Of a DNA stretch of 44,211 bases, positions 15,249 through 22,961 are shown one piece after another (positions within the stretch are counted from its first letter, which is position 1; every line of letters starts with the position of its first letter). The stretch is from Lacticaseibacillus jixianensis. GTDB taxonomy: Bacteria; Bacillota; Bacilli; Lactobacillales; Lactobacillaceae. The stretch spans positions 1-44,211 of the forward strand of contig NZ_RHOJ01000020.1 in assembly GCF_003946485.1 (NCBI RefSeq), written 5' to 3'. The notes below the pieces were generated by a model. It searched no databases. It was given only the letters and a program-made list of their open reading frames with translations, and was not told the DNA's origin. A program made the position numbers and the translations under genes.

Positions 15249-16418
15249 TTATTCAAACCGCGCGAACGCATCCCCGAACTGCTTCATGAACTTTGCCATC
15301 AGCTTAGGGTCCTGCTTGGTGAGAACATTGCCAGTGCTGGCATCCCCGGCCAGCGTCGCTTTCATCCCCTCCGTCAGCGGCCAATAAGTCTGGATCACGT
15401 CCGGCAGCGCGGGATCTGCGCTGTGCTGGCGGGCGTAATCATCCAGGAAGCGCCGCATTTTGGCCGTGGCTTGGTGAAAAGCGGCGTCCTGCGCATCGCT
15501 TGCGCCCAGCGACGCGTGAAACGCCTGAATGTTCTTGGCGCGCGCGACGGCCTCGGCCCCTTCTAGCGTGATTTGCCAAAGCAGCCAGGCGAAGCCCTCG
15601 AAGACCTCCCCTTCGATCCGGACGTCCATCCCCAACAGCTCCGGATAGCTCAACAGGTCGATTCCCCCGTACTCCTGCGTCCCGTAGTCGTCATAGAAAA
15701 CTGCCTGCCAGGCCAGCCCCGGATCCTCGCTGTAGCCAACCGCGGCATGGTGCACCACAATGTGCTGGTCGCTGCGCTTCACGGCCAGCGGAGCAAAACT
15801 GACCAGCTCATCTAAGACCGTGTCGACGAGCGCGGCCGCGGCCGCTTCATCGACACTTTCCAGCCCCTGCACCAGCGTGCTAACGATCTGCGCGCGGTGA
15901 TCTCGCTGCTGCGCCGCCTGGGCTAGCTCACCCAGCAGGTAGGTCTCCGGGGCCATGGCCAGGACGATCAGCTGGTCTTCTGCCCGCGCAAAAAATTGGG
16001 CCACGTTGACGGCCCGCGGCGCCGACAGGGCGGACCACGTGATCAGATACTCGGCGGCCGCCCCCTCCTGTTTCAGCGTGATTGCCGCGACGTTCGCATC
16101 ATCCCGCAGCCGCGCCACCCCGCGCGTCCGCGGCTGGCGGTGGCCGGTCAGGAGCCTTTGGGCAATACTGGTGGTTTCCCCGTCCGCCGCCCGCAGCCAA
16201 AACCCGTCCGCCACGAATTGGCGGCCGCCTTGGCGCGGCCGCTTCTTGTAGAACATCAACGACGCGATCGCCCCGGGCGGCAGCGTGATGGTTTCGCCGC
16301 TCTCAAACCTGATTTCAACCGCGGTTACCGGCGTTAGATCGACTAGGAATTTGCCCTTTGCCATGCGCCGCCGGTATTCCAGCGCGGCGCCAACCGTGAT
16401 CTCAGCATTTTGTGCCAT
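15249..16418 (-). CDS. uncharacterised protein
   Basis: 389 residues, soluble, acidic, with no signal peptide or membrane segment. I do not recognise the family. Visible parts: an N-terminal beta-rich stretch (about 1-100, PVTAVEIRFESGETITLPPG), a middle with GYSEDPGLAWQAVFYDDYG and YGGIDLLSYPELLGMDV, and a helical C-terminus rich in Trp and Ala (GFAWLLWQITLEGAEAVAR). The Ser/Trp/Tyr pattern in the middle resembles domains found in bacterial immunity-type proteins, but that is only an impression. ATG 16418 sits 8 nt behind AAGGAG. It is flanked by the surface protein and lipoprotein genes on the same strand, with gaps too long for tight coupling. Confidence 0.75.
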   Translation of the reverse strand: MAQNAEITVGAALEYRRRMAKGKFLVDLTPVTAVEIRFESGETITLPPGAIASLMFYKKRPRQGGRQFVADGFWLRAADGETTSIAQRLLTGHRQPRTRGVARLRDDANVAAITLKQEGAAAEYLITWSALSAPRAVNVAQFFARAEDQLIVLAMAPETYLLGELAQAAQQRDHRAQIVSTLVQGLESVDEAAAAALVDTVLDELVSFAPLAVKRSDQHIVVHHAAVGYSEDPGLAWQAVFYDDYGTQEYGGIDLLSYPELLGMDVRIEGEVFEGFAWLLWQITLEGAEAVARAKNIQAFHASLGASDAQDAAFHQATAKMRRFLDDYARQHSADPALPDVIQTYWPLTEGMKATLAGDASTGNVLTKQDPKLMAKFMKQFGDAFARFE

Positions 16419-16550
16419 TACGGTCACTCCTTCCATTCATCAGTGCGCGGATTGCTGACTAGATTGTACGTCAGACCAAGGTGGCAGGCGAGTGAGAGGC
16501 CTTTGGCGGCAATTTAAGGGTCGAAACCAGCCCCAAAACAGCCGCTTTTG

Positions 16551-16626
16551 ACCCAAAATGGCCACTTTTGGGTTTGTGACAGCCACCACAATGTGAGCGA
16601 AAAACGGGCTATTTCAGGCCCGTTTT
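16551..16626. terminator. cluster of inverted repeats including a bidirectional terminator
   Basis: ACCCAAAA (16551-16558) pairs with TTTTGGGT (16566-16573), and AAAACGGGC (16601-16609) pairs with GCCCGTTTT (16618-16626). A weaker CAAAA/TTTTG pair lies just before, and CGCCGTTTT/AAAATGGCG follows near 16667-16690. The gene-free stretch 16,419-16,912 otherwise holds nothing I recognise. Confidence 0.55.
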
Positions 16627-16792
16627 GGGGGCATGGAAAAAGTGCCGATTGCGCCAAAATCGCGCCGTTTTTGCTCAGAAAATGGCGAAAATGGGGGAGC
16701 AGTTTGCTACGCTGCCCACTTCACCTGCTGCGCAGGCAAAGTGGACCGCTAGGCTAACTGTCCCCCTAAGTGCGTCGCCCCTCTGCACCTTC

Positions 16793-16822
16793 AAAAAAAG
16801 CGGCGGCCAAGCAGCGACCGCC
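16793..16822 (-). terminator. terminator of the DUF6287-type lipoprotein gene
   Basis: Read on the minus strand, GGCGG TCGCTGCTTGG CCGCC is followed by GCTTTTTTT (16793-16800), about 90 bp after the lipoprotein stop. Confidence 0.8.
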
Positions 16823-16912
16823 TCCCTCTGTTTATTCTCCTTCCTTACTGGTGACTGCGCAAAGCCGGCGTGGCATCCGTGAGCCCGCGCAGCCGCCAGA
16901 CCGGCTATTGCG

Positions 16913-17956
16913 TCAATCCGCGCGATAGTACGCCTGCGAGGCAAAACCGCCCTGGCCGCCGCCAAGGATCAGGCGGTCTTGGGTCATGTCCGAGTCGTCG
17001 GCAGTTTGGCCCAGGCTCGGCAATTGCACGCCCTTGGGGACGATGCTCAAGGGGCTCGGTGCGCTCATTGAATGAGGATCGAAGTAGCCCAACGCCCCTT
17101 GGATGTAGCCCTGCGTGACCGGACCGCCAGAAATGACTTCTGGATAGCCATTCTGGTCGGCTCCGGCAAGCGCGACCCCCTTGCTCTGAGCAAGGTTCAT
17201 TGACGCCGGGGCGGTCACGATTTTGCTCGTCACGGTGAGGGTCTTGTCGTCGGTGCGGTTGCGCCACACCCCGGCCAAACTACTGTAATCGCCCGCCGCG
17301 ATCTGATCGACATTCAGCCCTTGGTACTGCTTCATCTGCGCATCGCTCACGTTCTCAGCGAAGACGGTGGTGTAAGAATTATTCGACGTCCAAAGCTGGA
17401 CGATGTTCTGCCGGTTCTGGGCATCGCCGGTAATTGTTTTGAACGCCGCGGTGGTGCCCACGGGGTAATACGTGACCGACCAGTTGATCGCGACGCTGTC
17501 ATCTTTCAGCAGGGCGGTCAGGACCCCGGCTTTTTGCTGATACTTCAGGGCGTAGCTTCCGGTAGCGTCGGTCAGCGAAGCGCCGTCCACCTTGACGTCG
17601 CCAAAAGTCAGCGCACGCGGCGCCACTTTCATCGTGTCCGTGCCGCCAGCGATCAAGCCCGCCTGCGTGCCATTTTGAAAGTTGGCGGAGTACGCGATTT
17701 GGCGCCAATTACCCGTCAGACTGGCAAAGTTGCCCTTGGCGATCTGACCGAAATTCATCTTGCCCTGCCGACTGGTCGTGCTCGCCTGCTTTTGGTGAGA
17801 AGACTTTGCTACCGGCTTGCCTGGTTTCTTGCTGACCGATGCTTGCTTTGGCTTCCCCTGGGCCGCGTCTTGAGCCGGCTGATCGCGACTACCGCACCCC
17901 GCTAGCCCCAACAACGCTGCCAGTGAAAGAAGCGTGAATAACTGTTTTCTGCTCAT
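16913..17956 (-). CDS. lipoprotein with two DUF6287-type repeats
   Basis: 347 residues. The signal peptide KQLFTLLSLAALLGLAGC ends in a lipobox with Cys21, so the mature protein should be lipid-anchored outside the membrane. A Lys/Ser/Gln-rich linker (22-65) leads to two copies of a short motif typical of DUF6287: MNFGQIAKGNFASLTGNWRQ (67-86) and LNVDQIAAGDYSSLAGVWRN (214-233), each opening a beta-rich domain. Function is unknown; such domains occur in surface proteins of lactobacilli and streptococci. The ATG has no strong ribosome binding site of its own but overlaps the stop of an 11-codon leader that does, so translation is probably coupled. Confidence 0.85.
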   Translation of the reverse strand: MSRKQLFTLLSLAALLGLAGCGSRDQPAQDAAQGKPKQASVSKKPGKPVAKSSHQKQASTTSRQGKMNFGQIAKGNFASLTGNWRQIAYSANFQNGTQAGLIAGGTDTMKVAPRALTFGDVKVDGASLTDATGSYALKYQQKAGVLTALLKDDSVAINWSVTYYPVGTTAAFKTITGDAQNRQNIVQLWTSNNSYTTVFAENVSDAQMKQYQGLNVDQIAAGDYSSLAGVWRNRTDDKTLTVTSKIVTAPASMNLAQSKGVALAGADQNGYPEVISGGPVTQGYIQGALGYFDPHSMSAPSPLSIVPKGVQLPSLGQTADDSDMTQDRLILGGGQGGFASQAYYRAD

Positions 17957-17988
17957 ATTGTTAAGATGGCCGCCGCCCCGCGCGCCAT
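17953..17988 (-). CDS. 11-residue leader peptide coupled to the lipoprotein gene
   Basis: ATG 17988 lies 6 nt behind AGGAGG, the strongest ribosome binding site in this region. The frame reads MARGAAAILTI and stops at TGA 17953-17955, overlapping the lipoprotein ATG as ATGA. The lipoprotein's own ATG lacks a good site, so ribosomes probably terminate and restart. The peptide is basic then hydrophobic. Whether it acts as an attenuator or only as a ribosome feeder is unknown. Confidence 0.55.
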   Translation of the reverse strand: MARGAAAILTI

Positions 17989-18264
17989 CCTTCTCCTCCT
18001 CTGCCTTAATACGACAAATATATCACTCTTATTTGGCAGCACCAGCCAGGATAAGCCTGCGCGGCCGCAGACCCGCCTGGCTGTAGGAAAGCGGGCATCA
18101 CGCTAATTGGCGGTGCCGTGAAGCCCCGGGCGATGGTCTCGTACCTTCGCCAGGTGCGCGCCAATAACGCTGCCGGCGCGACCATCTGGGTGCTCCGGCC
18201 GGCCCGGGCTTAATCGCCGAGGGGGCAACAAAAATCACTCAAAATCCCAATTTCTCGAAATCAA

Positions 18265-18486
18265 GACACGACAAATTTGAAAATAGGCGCGGCCAGCGGA
18301 ATAAAGCCAAGGGCCGCAAGCGTTTGCCGGCGGCCCTTAAATATGGCCGATTGAGGCAGAAGCGCCTAGACTCTTCTGCCCATCACTGAGCAAGTTAAAC
18401 CCTATCATATTTGGTCAATCCGCCCCATTCCTTGGCCCCCAAGGGCTGCCAGATTTCACCGCGCCAATTCAAAAATTTGTCGTGTG
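18265..18486. repeat. inverted CACGACAAATTT pair and hairpins in a gene-free stretch
   Basis: CACGACAAATTT at 18267-18278 recurs inverted at 18473-18484. Between them lie two tight stems: AAGGGCCGC (18309-18317) / GCGGCCCTT (18330-18338) and GGCAGAAG (18355-18362) / CTTCTGCC (18373-18380). A related ACGACAAATAT lies near 18011. From 17,989 to 18,795 I see no supportable gene; the frames that stay open do so because of high GC. Confidence 0.45.
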
Positions 18487-18795
18487 TCAAATTCTGGAAA
18501 TCGGCAAATTGCGGCAATTTTCTGCGGAAGCGTCGCCGCGCAACCGAAAATCAAAAAGGGCGACTCATGCGGCGAAGCCTGCGCAAATTCGCGGCCGCCG
18601 CACGCGTCGCCCAACTCCGCAATTCTCGTCACCGGCCGGGCCGTCGCCGTTCATCGGGGACTTCGCGTCGGCTCAGGGACCGGGCCAAGTACCGCCTGCC
18701 ACCAGATGGCTGGCTTCATCGCGGCCGCCGCGACCCTCAGCCGCTCTGGCGGGCGTCTGCGACTGGCAGCCGACTTCGCTTTAAGTGGATCTGCG

Positions 18796-19941
18796 TCAGT
18801 GCTTGAAGATGTTCTGGTAGTGATACTGCAGCGCTTCGGCCTCAGGCGCCGCATGCCGCGGCAGTAACAGTCTGCGGTCCGCGTAAGGCACAAGCAGCCG
18901 CTCAAGGGCGGGGTCGTGCTGGATCGCCGGCGACAGCACCACCTTTTTCTCGTCTGGGGTGAAGGTCACAAGGCCCTGGTCAAAGGCCCGGTCCCACAGC
19001 GGCGATAGGCAGATCACATTGCCCGGGTCAAGGCGTTTGCGAGCGCTGTCCTTCCACGGGATGATGTGCGAAGCCACAAGCAGCGAGCGGGTGTTGATGC
19101 CAGTGACCGCACAGCGGTACGCATAGTTGGCCTTGACCCGCTCAGCTAGCACATTTTGGCCGATGCGGACCTTCATCGTGGCCGCGCGCTCGGTGAACAG
19201 GTACTCGCCTTCGAGAATCTGCTGGTACACGTGGCCACTTTCACTCAGCAACGCCACGTCATTGGGGACGTGCGCCTGCGCAAGGAGGTTCACGAAATCG
19301 CCGCGCTTGATCTCAGTCATGCCATACTGGTTAAAGAAACGTTGCCAGTCCGGCCGCACCCGGTCCTTGAATTCCCACTTAAAGTCCTGCAGGTCTGGAT
19401 CCGCAAGCAAGTACGCGGGAAAAGGAAACGGGTGCTCGATTTGCGCGGTGACTCGCCCGTCTGGCAGCGGCGTGATTTGACCGATCTGACCGGCCCCAAA
19501 CAGGTACCAGGAGTTGGTCTCGCTGGCGCTTTGCGGCCGCCGGTAAATAAACCAGTCCCCTTCCCGCACTTTGCCGAAGTGCCGGGGGTGCCACGAATAG
19601 GCGACAAAATCGCTGTCCGCGTAGTTATTGGCCGTGCCCTCGCCCTTCGTGTCGAGGATAAAGTACCGCGCGCCGGTCGCAAACTGAAACGACTCCGCGG
19701 CTTGACGCGGCTGGGCGACCGCCGGCTCGGCCATCTCCCGCATAAACTGATCAACACCGATCCCGTAGACCTGCAGCATCCGCACCAGAGTATCCAGCTT
19801 CACCAAGGCCATCCCGTTTTCGATACTGGACAACGCGTTGAGCGAGAGATTGACCTCGATGGCCGCCTGCTTGCGCGTCAGGCCGCGACTTTGCCGGAGC
19901 CGGTACAACTCACGGCCAAATTTGGCTGCTAACGGTTCCAT
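18796..19941 (-). CDS. XRE helix-turn-helix / PUA-EVE-like / HNH nuclease fusion
   Basis: 381 residues in three parts. Residues 1-70 are an XRE-type HTH (GLTRKQAAIEVNLSLNALSS at 20-39, then IENG). Residues about 88-190 look like a PUA/EVE-type modified-base reader (ARYFILDTKG, HFGKVREGDWFIYRRP, SWYLFGAGQIGQI). Residues 256-340 are an HNH_2-type nuclease: RCAVTG with Cys277, LLVASHIIPW with His292, RLDPGNVICLS with Asn308 and DRAFDQGLVTF. The position before DRAFD, usually His, is Trp316, which may affect activity. I start at ATG 19941 behind GGGGGTGAAGG. Reader plus HNH is the plan of type IV, modification-dependent restriction enzymes; the fused HTH suggests self-regulation. It stands alone. 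Confidence 0.85.
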   Translation of the reverse strand: MEPLAAKFGRELYRLRQSRGLTRKQAAIEVNLSLNALSSIENGMALVKLDTLVRMLQVYGIGVDQFMREMAEPAVAQPRQAAESFQFATGARYFILDTKGEGTANNYADSDFVAYSWHPRHFGKVREGDWFIYRRPQSASETNSWYLFGAGQIGQITPLPDGRVTAQIEHPFPFPAYLLADPDLQDFKWEFKDRVRPDWQRFFNQYGMTEIKRGDFVNLLAQAHVPNDVALLSESGHVYQQILEGEYLFTERAATMKVRIGQNVLAERVKANYAYRCAVTGINTRSLLVASHIIPWKDSARKRLDPGNVICLSPLWDRAFDQGLVTFTPDEKKVVLSPAIQHDPALERLLVPYADRRLLLPRHAAPEAEALQYHYQNIFKH

Positions 19942-19995
19942 TGCCTTCACCCCCAGTTTGATTACTTGCTTGTATTTTACCTGGAGATGCAAAGA

Positions 19996-20023
19996 CGGAA
20001 TACCAAGTGGACTTGGTATTCCG
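19996..20023. promoter_or_regulatory. perfect 13-bp palindrome upstream of the XRE-HNH gene
   Basis: CGGAATACCAAGT (19996-20008) and ACTTGGTATTCCG (20011-20023) are exact reverse complements around GG. The palindrome lies 55 bp upstream of the XRE-HNH start, with a possible -10 TAAAAT between. No T-run follows, so an operator for the fused XRE domain is the more likely reading. 20,024-20,170 holds nothing else I recognise. Confidence 0.6.
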
Positions 20024-20171
20024 CCTCAATGGCTGTACCAGTTACAAGAAAAAATGTCATCAAGCCAAAACGAGCGCACAGGACGCTTATTGCTGATGGT
20101 GCAAAGCACGCCTCCCGCTTGATCGCAACGGCAAAGTTCCCGGCAGCCGTGGCAACAATCCTCGAACGCGT

Positions 20172-20229
20172 TTGACAATATACCCACCCGGGTATATGGT
20201 TAAACCATATCAAATACCCCCACCGGTAT
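20172..20229 (+). promoter_or_regulatory. promoter and two CsoR/CstR-type operators of the persulfide operon
   Basis: -35 TTGACA (20172-20177) and -10 TATGGT (20195-20200), spaced 17 bp, bracket operator 1, whose arms ATATACCC (20178-20185) and GGGTATAT (20190-20197) pair exactly. Operator 2, ATACCCCCACCGGTAT (20214-20229), shares its core. Between them ATATGGTTAAACCATAT (20194-20210) is a further perfect palindrome. ATACCC-n4-GGGTAT is the pattern bound by CsoR/CstR repressors. Confidence 0.85.
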
Positions 20230-20252
20230 TAATCTCATTCTAGGAGGAACCC

Positions 20253-20540
20253 ATGAAAAACATCACTGCTGCCACTTTGGCCGATCAGCTGGCCAACCAC
20301 CCAACCATCATTGACGTTCGCGAAGACTTTGAATTTGCCACCGGTCATGTGCCCGGCGCCAAAAATATTCCGCTCAGCGAGCTTGCCGAGCGCTACCCAG
20401 AAGTCCCGGATGGCGCCTACATCATTTGCCAAACTGGCGGCCGCTCTGCTGGTGCGGCAGAGTTTCTTCAAGCCCACGGCACAGCCGTCATCAACGTGGC
20501 GGGCGGCACTTCAGCATGGCCAAAGCCACTGGAGGTGTAA
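20253..20540 (+). CDS. single-domain rhodanese
   Basis: 95-residue rhodanese (sulfurtransferase) domain: IIDVRE near 19-24, GHVPGAKNIPL and the active-site loop CQTGGRS (Cys59). It would carry sulfane sulfur as a Cys59 persulfide between low-molecular-weight or protein thiols. It is the first gene of the CstR-controlled operon; AGGAGG lies before the ATG and the next gene follows after 2 nt. Confidence 0.92.
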   Translation: MKNITAATLADQLANHPTIIDVREDFEFATGHVPGAKNIPLSELAERYPEVPDGAYIICQTGGRSAGAAEFLQAHGTAVINVAGGTSAWPKPLEV

Positions 20541-20542
20541 CG

Positions 20543-20851
20543 ATGTTCGGATTCTCACCTGTTCACAGTATTACGCCGCAAGCACTGGCCCAGCAGCTCC
20601 GCGCCCCTGGCGCCCAGCTTCTTGACGTCCGCGAGCCGTCAGAATACCGCGCCGGGCATATTGCCGGGGCCAAGAATGTCCCGCTTGCGCGCATCGGCTC
20701 ATATACCCCGCCGGCAAACGCGAAGCTCTACGTGATCTGCCGCTCAGGCGCGCGCTCCAAACGCGCGTACAAGCAGCTGCAAGCACGCGGACTGGACGTC
20801 ACCAACGTCGCCGGTGGTATGCTAGCATGGCAAGGGAGGACGATATCATGA
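20543..20851 (+). CDS. single-domain rhodanese (second copy)
   Basis: 102-residue rhodanese with LLDVREPSEYRAGHIAGAKN and active loop CRSGARS (Cys66). The positively charged loop differs from CQTGGRS in the first copy, implying a different acceptor. ATG 20543 is set by GGAGGTG; longer readings reach into the previous gene. The stop overlaps the next gene as ATGA. Confidence 0.92.
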   Translation: MFGFSPVHSITPQALAQQLRAPGAQLLDVREPSEYRAGHIAGAKNVPLARIGSYTPPANAKLYVICRSGARSKRAYKQLQARGLDVTNVAGGMLAWQGRTIS

Positions 20852-22506
20852 AGAAAAAATACGTGATTATCGGCGGCGTTGCCGGCGGCATGTCTGCGGC
20901 CACCCGCTTGCGGCGACTGCAAGAAGACGCCCAGATCATTGTGCTGGAAAAAGGACCGCACGTGTCGTTTGCCAACTGTGGGCTGCCCTACTATCTCGGC
21001 GGCGAGATCACCGAAAAGGGCGACCTGCTGGTGCAAACGCCGGCCAAGCTGAAGGCCCGCTTCAACCTCGACGTGCGCGAAAATAGCACCGCCACGGCGA
21101 TCGATCCGGCGGGCAAAACCGTCACCGTCCAGACCGCGACCGGCACCTACACCGAAACCTACGACGCCTTGATCCTGGCGCCAGGCGCCAAGCCGGTCGT
21201 GCCGCCTTTGCCGGGGCTAAAGGAAGCGCCCAACGTCTTCACCCTGCGCAGCATCCCCGACATGGACCGCATCGACCAGTTCCTGCAGGCCAGTGAGGCG
21301 AAAACCGCGGTGGTGATTGGCGGTGGCGCCATTGGGCTAGAAATGACCGAAAGCCTGGTGACACGCGGCCTGACCGTCAGCCTGGTCGAAGCCGGTCCTC
21401 ACGTCTTCCCCGCCCTTGATGAGGAAATGGCGGCGCCCCTTGAAGCGAGCCTGCGCCAGCACGGCGTGGCGTTGCACGTTAAAGACGCGGCGGCTCAAAT
21501 TGAAGAAGGGACCGTCATCTTAAATTCTGGCGTCTCCCTGCCCGCCGACATGATCCTGTTGGCCGTGGGGGTCAAGCCGGACACCGCCCTGGCCCAAGCA
21601 GCTGGCATCAAGCTTGGCCCGACCGGTGGCATTGCCGTGGACGATCATTATCAAACCTCGCAGCCTGATATCTACGCGGTCGGCGACGCGATCGAGGTCA
21701 TCAATCAGGTCTCGCATCAGCCGGCATTGATTTCACTGGCAAGTCCCGCCAACCGGCAGGGGCGGCAAGTGGCCGACGGGTTATCCGGTATCAAAACGAA
21801 GAACCGCGGCAGTCTGGGTACCGCTATCGCGCGCGTGTTCGCCCAAGCTGCCGCCGCCACCGGACTCAGTGAGGCCCAGGCGGAAAAGCTCGGGCTGAAG
21901 GTCAAGGTAGTGCACCTCTCCGGCAAGGACCATGCCGCGTACTACCCCGGCGCAAAGCCGCTTTGGCTCAAGGCCATTTTTGCCCCGGACACTGGCGCGC
22001 TCTATGGCGCGCAGGCCGTCGGTGAAAATGGGGTGGACAAACGCATCGACGTGCTGGCCACCGCCATCAAAGGAGGCCTGACGGTGTTCGATCTGCCCGA
22101 GCTCGAACTAACCTACGCCCCGCCGTTTGGGGTCGCCAAGGATCCCGTCAACATGCTGGGCTACGTTGCCTCAAACGTGGCGACCGGGCTTTCCCAGACC
22201 ATCCAGTGGCACGAGCTCAAGAACGCACTGGCGGCGGGCAAGCAGCTGATCGATGTGCGCGAGCCAGCCGAATACGCGCAGGGACACTTTAAAGGCGCCC
22301 TCAACCTGCCGCTGGATCAGTTGCGCCAGCGGCTAGGCGAGCTCGACTTAAGCCAGGAATACATCGTCAGTTGTCAGACTGGGCTGCGGAGCTACCTGGC
22401 CGAGCGCCTGCTGCGTCAGCACGGCTTCCACGTTCAGAATTTGGACGGCGCAATTGGCCTGTATCAACAGGTGCGCCAGGAGCTGCTGGAAGGAGTAAAA
22501 TCATGA
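20848..22506 (+). CDS. cdr: CoA-disulfide/persulfide reductase with C-terminal rhodanese domain
   Basis: 552 residues. Residues 1-440 are a pyridine nucleotide-disulfide oxidoreductase: FAD-binding IIGGVAGGMSAATR (7-20), the CoADR active site SFANCGLPYYLGG with single redox Cys44, NAD(P)H-binding GGGAIGLE (158-165) and the FAD-binding YAVGDAIEV. The C-terminal rhodanese (about 455-552) has IDVREPAEYAQGHF and CQTGLRS (Cys509). Such CoADR-rhodanese fusions reduce CoA persulfide or disulfide with NAD(P)H. Here it would drain persulfides delivered by the two upstream rhodaneses. The start at 20848 follows GGGAGG; ends overlap the neighbours by 4 nt on each side. Confidence 0.92.
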   Translation: MKKKYVIIGGVAGGMSAATRLRRLQEDAQIIVLEKGPHVSFANCGLPYYLGGEITEKGDLLVQTPAKLKARFNLDVRENSTATAIDPAGKTVTVQTATGTYTETYDALILAPGAKPVVPPLPGLKEAPNVFTLRSIPDMDRIDQFLQASEAKTAVVIGGGAIGLEMTESLVTRGLTVSLVEAGPHVFPALDEEMAAPLEASLRQHGVALHVKDAAAQIEEGTVILNSGVSLPADMILLAVGVKPDTALAQAAGIKLGPTGGIAVDDHYQTSQPDIYAVGDAIEVINQVSHQPALISLASPANRQGRQVADGLSGIKTKNRGSLGTAIARVFAQAAAATGLSEAQAEKLGLKVKVVHLSGKDHAAYYPGAKPLWLKAIFAPDTGALYGAQAVGENGVDKRIDVLATAIKGGLTVFDLPELELTYAPPFGVAKDPVNMLGYVASNVATGLSQTIQWHELKNALAAGKQLIDVREPAEYAQGHFKGALNLPLDQLRQRLGELDLSQEYIVSCQTGLRSYLAERLLRQHGFHVQNLDGAIGLYQQVRQELLEGVKS

Positions 22507-22760
22507 CCCTCCCCTACACGAAAGCAATGGCAAACCGGCTGAAGCGCGCCGATGGGCAGCTGCAAGGCACCATGCGCATGATGGCGAATAACGCCGAATG
22601 CCAAGACGTCGTGAGCCAGCTGACGGCCGTGCGCTCGAGCCTCGACAACCTGATCGGCCTGATCGTCGCCGAGAACCTGAAGGACTGCCTGCTGGCGGAT
22701 GACGCAGGTGACCAAGAGGCCCGCATCAACCAGGCCGTTAAGATGATCATGCGCAAGTAA
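22503..22760 (+). CDS. cstR: CstR-type persulfide-sensing repressor (CsoR family)
   Basis: 85-residue all-helical CsoR/RcnR-family repressor. Cys33 (AECQDV) and Cys62 (LKDCLL) are the two sensing thiols. The His that sits four residues before the second Cys in copper-sensing CsoR is Asn58 here, which points to CstR, the variant that forms persulfide or polysulfide cross-links instead of binding Cu(I). It is the last gene of the operon and overlaps the reductase gene as ATGA. It should bind the two ATACCC-type operators upstream and release them on sulfide stress. Confidence 0.9.
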   Translation: MTLPYTKAMANRLKRADGQLQGTMRMMANNAECQDVVSQLTAVRSSLDNLIGLIVAENLKDCLLADDAGDQEARINQAVKMIMRK

Positions 22761-22818
22761 CCCCCCGCCCCGGCGCCACTTGCCGAGCGGGATGGCCCCA
22801 AAGAACCGGGTATCATCG

Positions 22819-22849
22819 GACCAAGGCGCAAGCCGCCCTGGTCTTTTTT
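22819..22849 (+). terminator. terminator of the persulfide operon
   Basis: GACCAAGGCG / CGCCCTGGTC stem with one A-C mismatch and a 5-nt loop, followed by six T. Confidence 0.88.
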
Positions 22850-22961
22850 GCGTTATTTCCCCGCCCTTGCGGCGATTCAGTCCTAAGCCCGGCCCCAGGA
22901 CCGCGAAGAACTGCTACACTGAAACCAGTTAATTCACTGGCAGAACGTGTTGGAGGCAGCC

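Noticed and set aside
16551-16700. Repeated short stems considered as a possible CRISPR array
   Set aside because: The repeats differ from each other, spacing is irregular and no cas gene is present.
18411-18867. Three overlapping plus-strand open frames left of the XRE-HNH gene
   Set aside because: No ribosome binding site, Arg/Pro/Ser-rich translations and no recognisable motif; explained by high GC.
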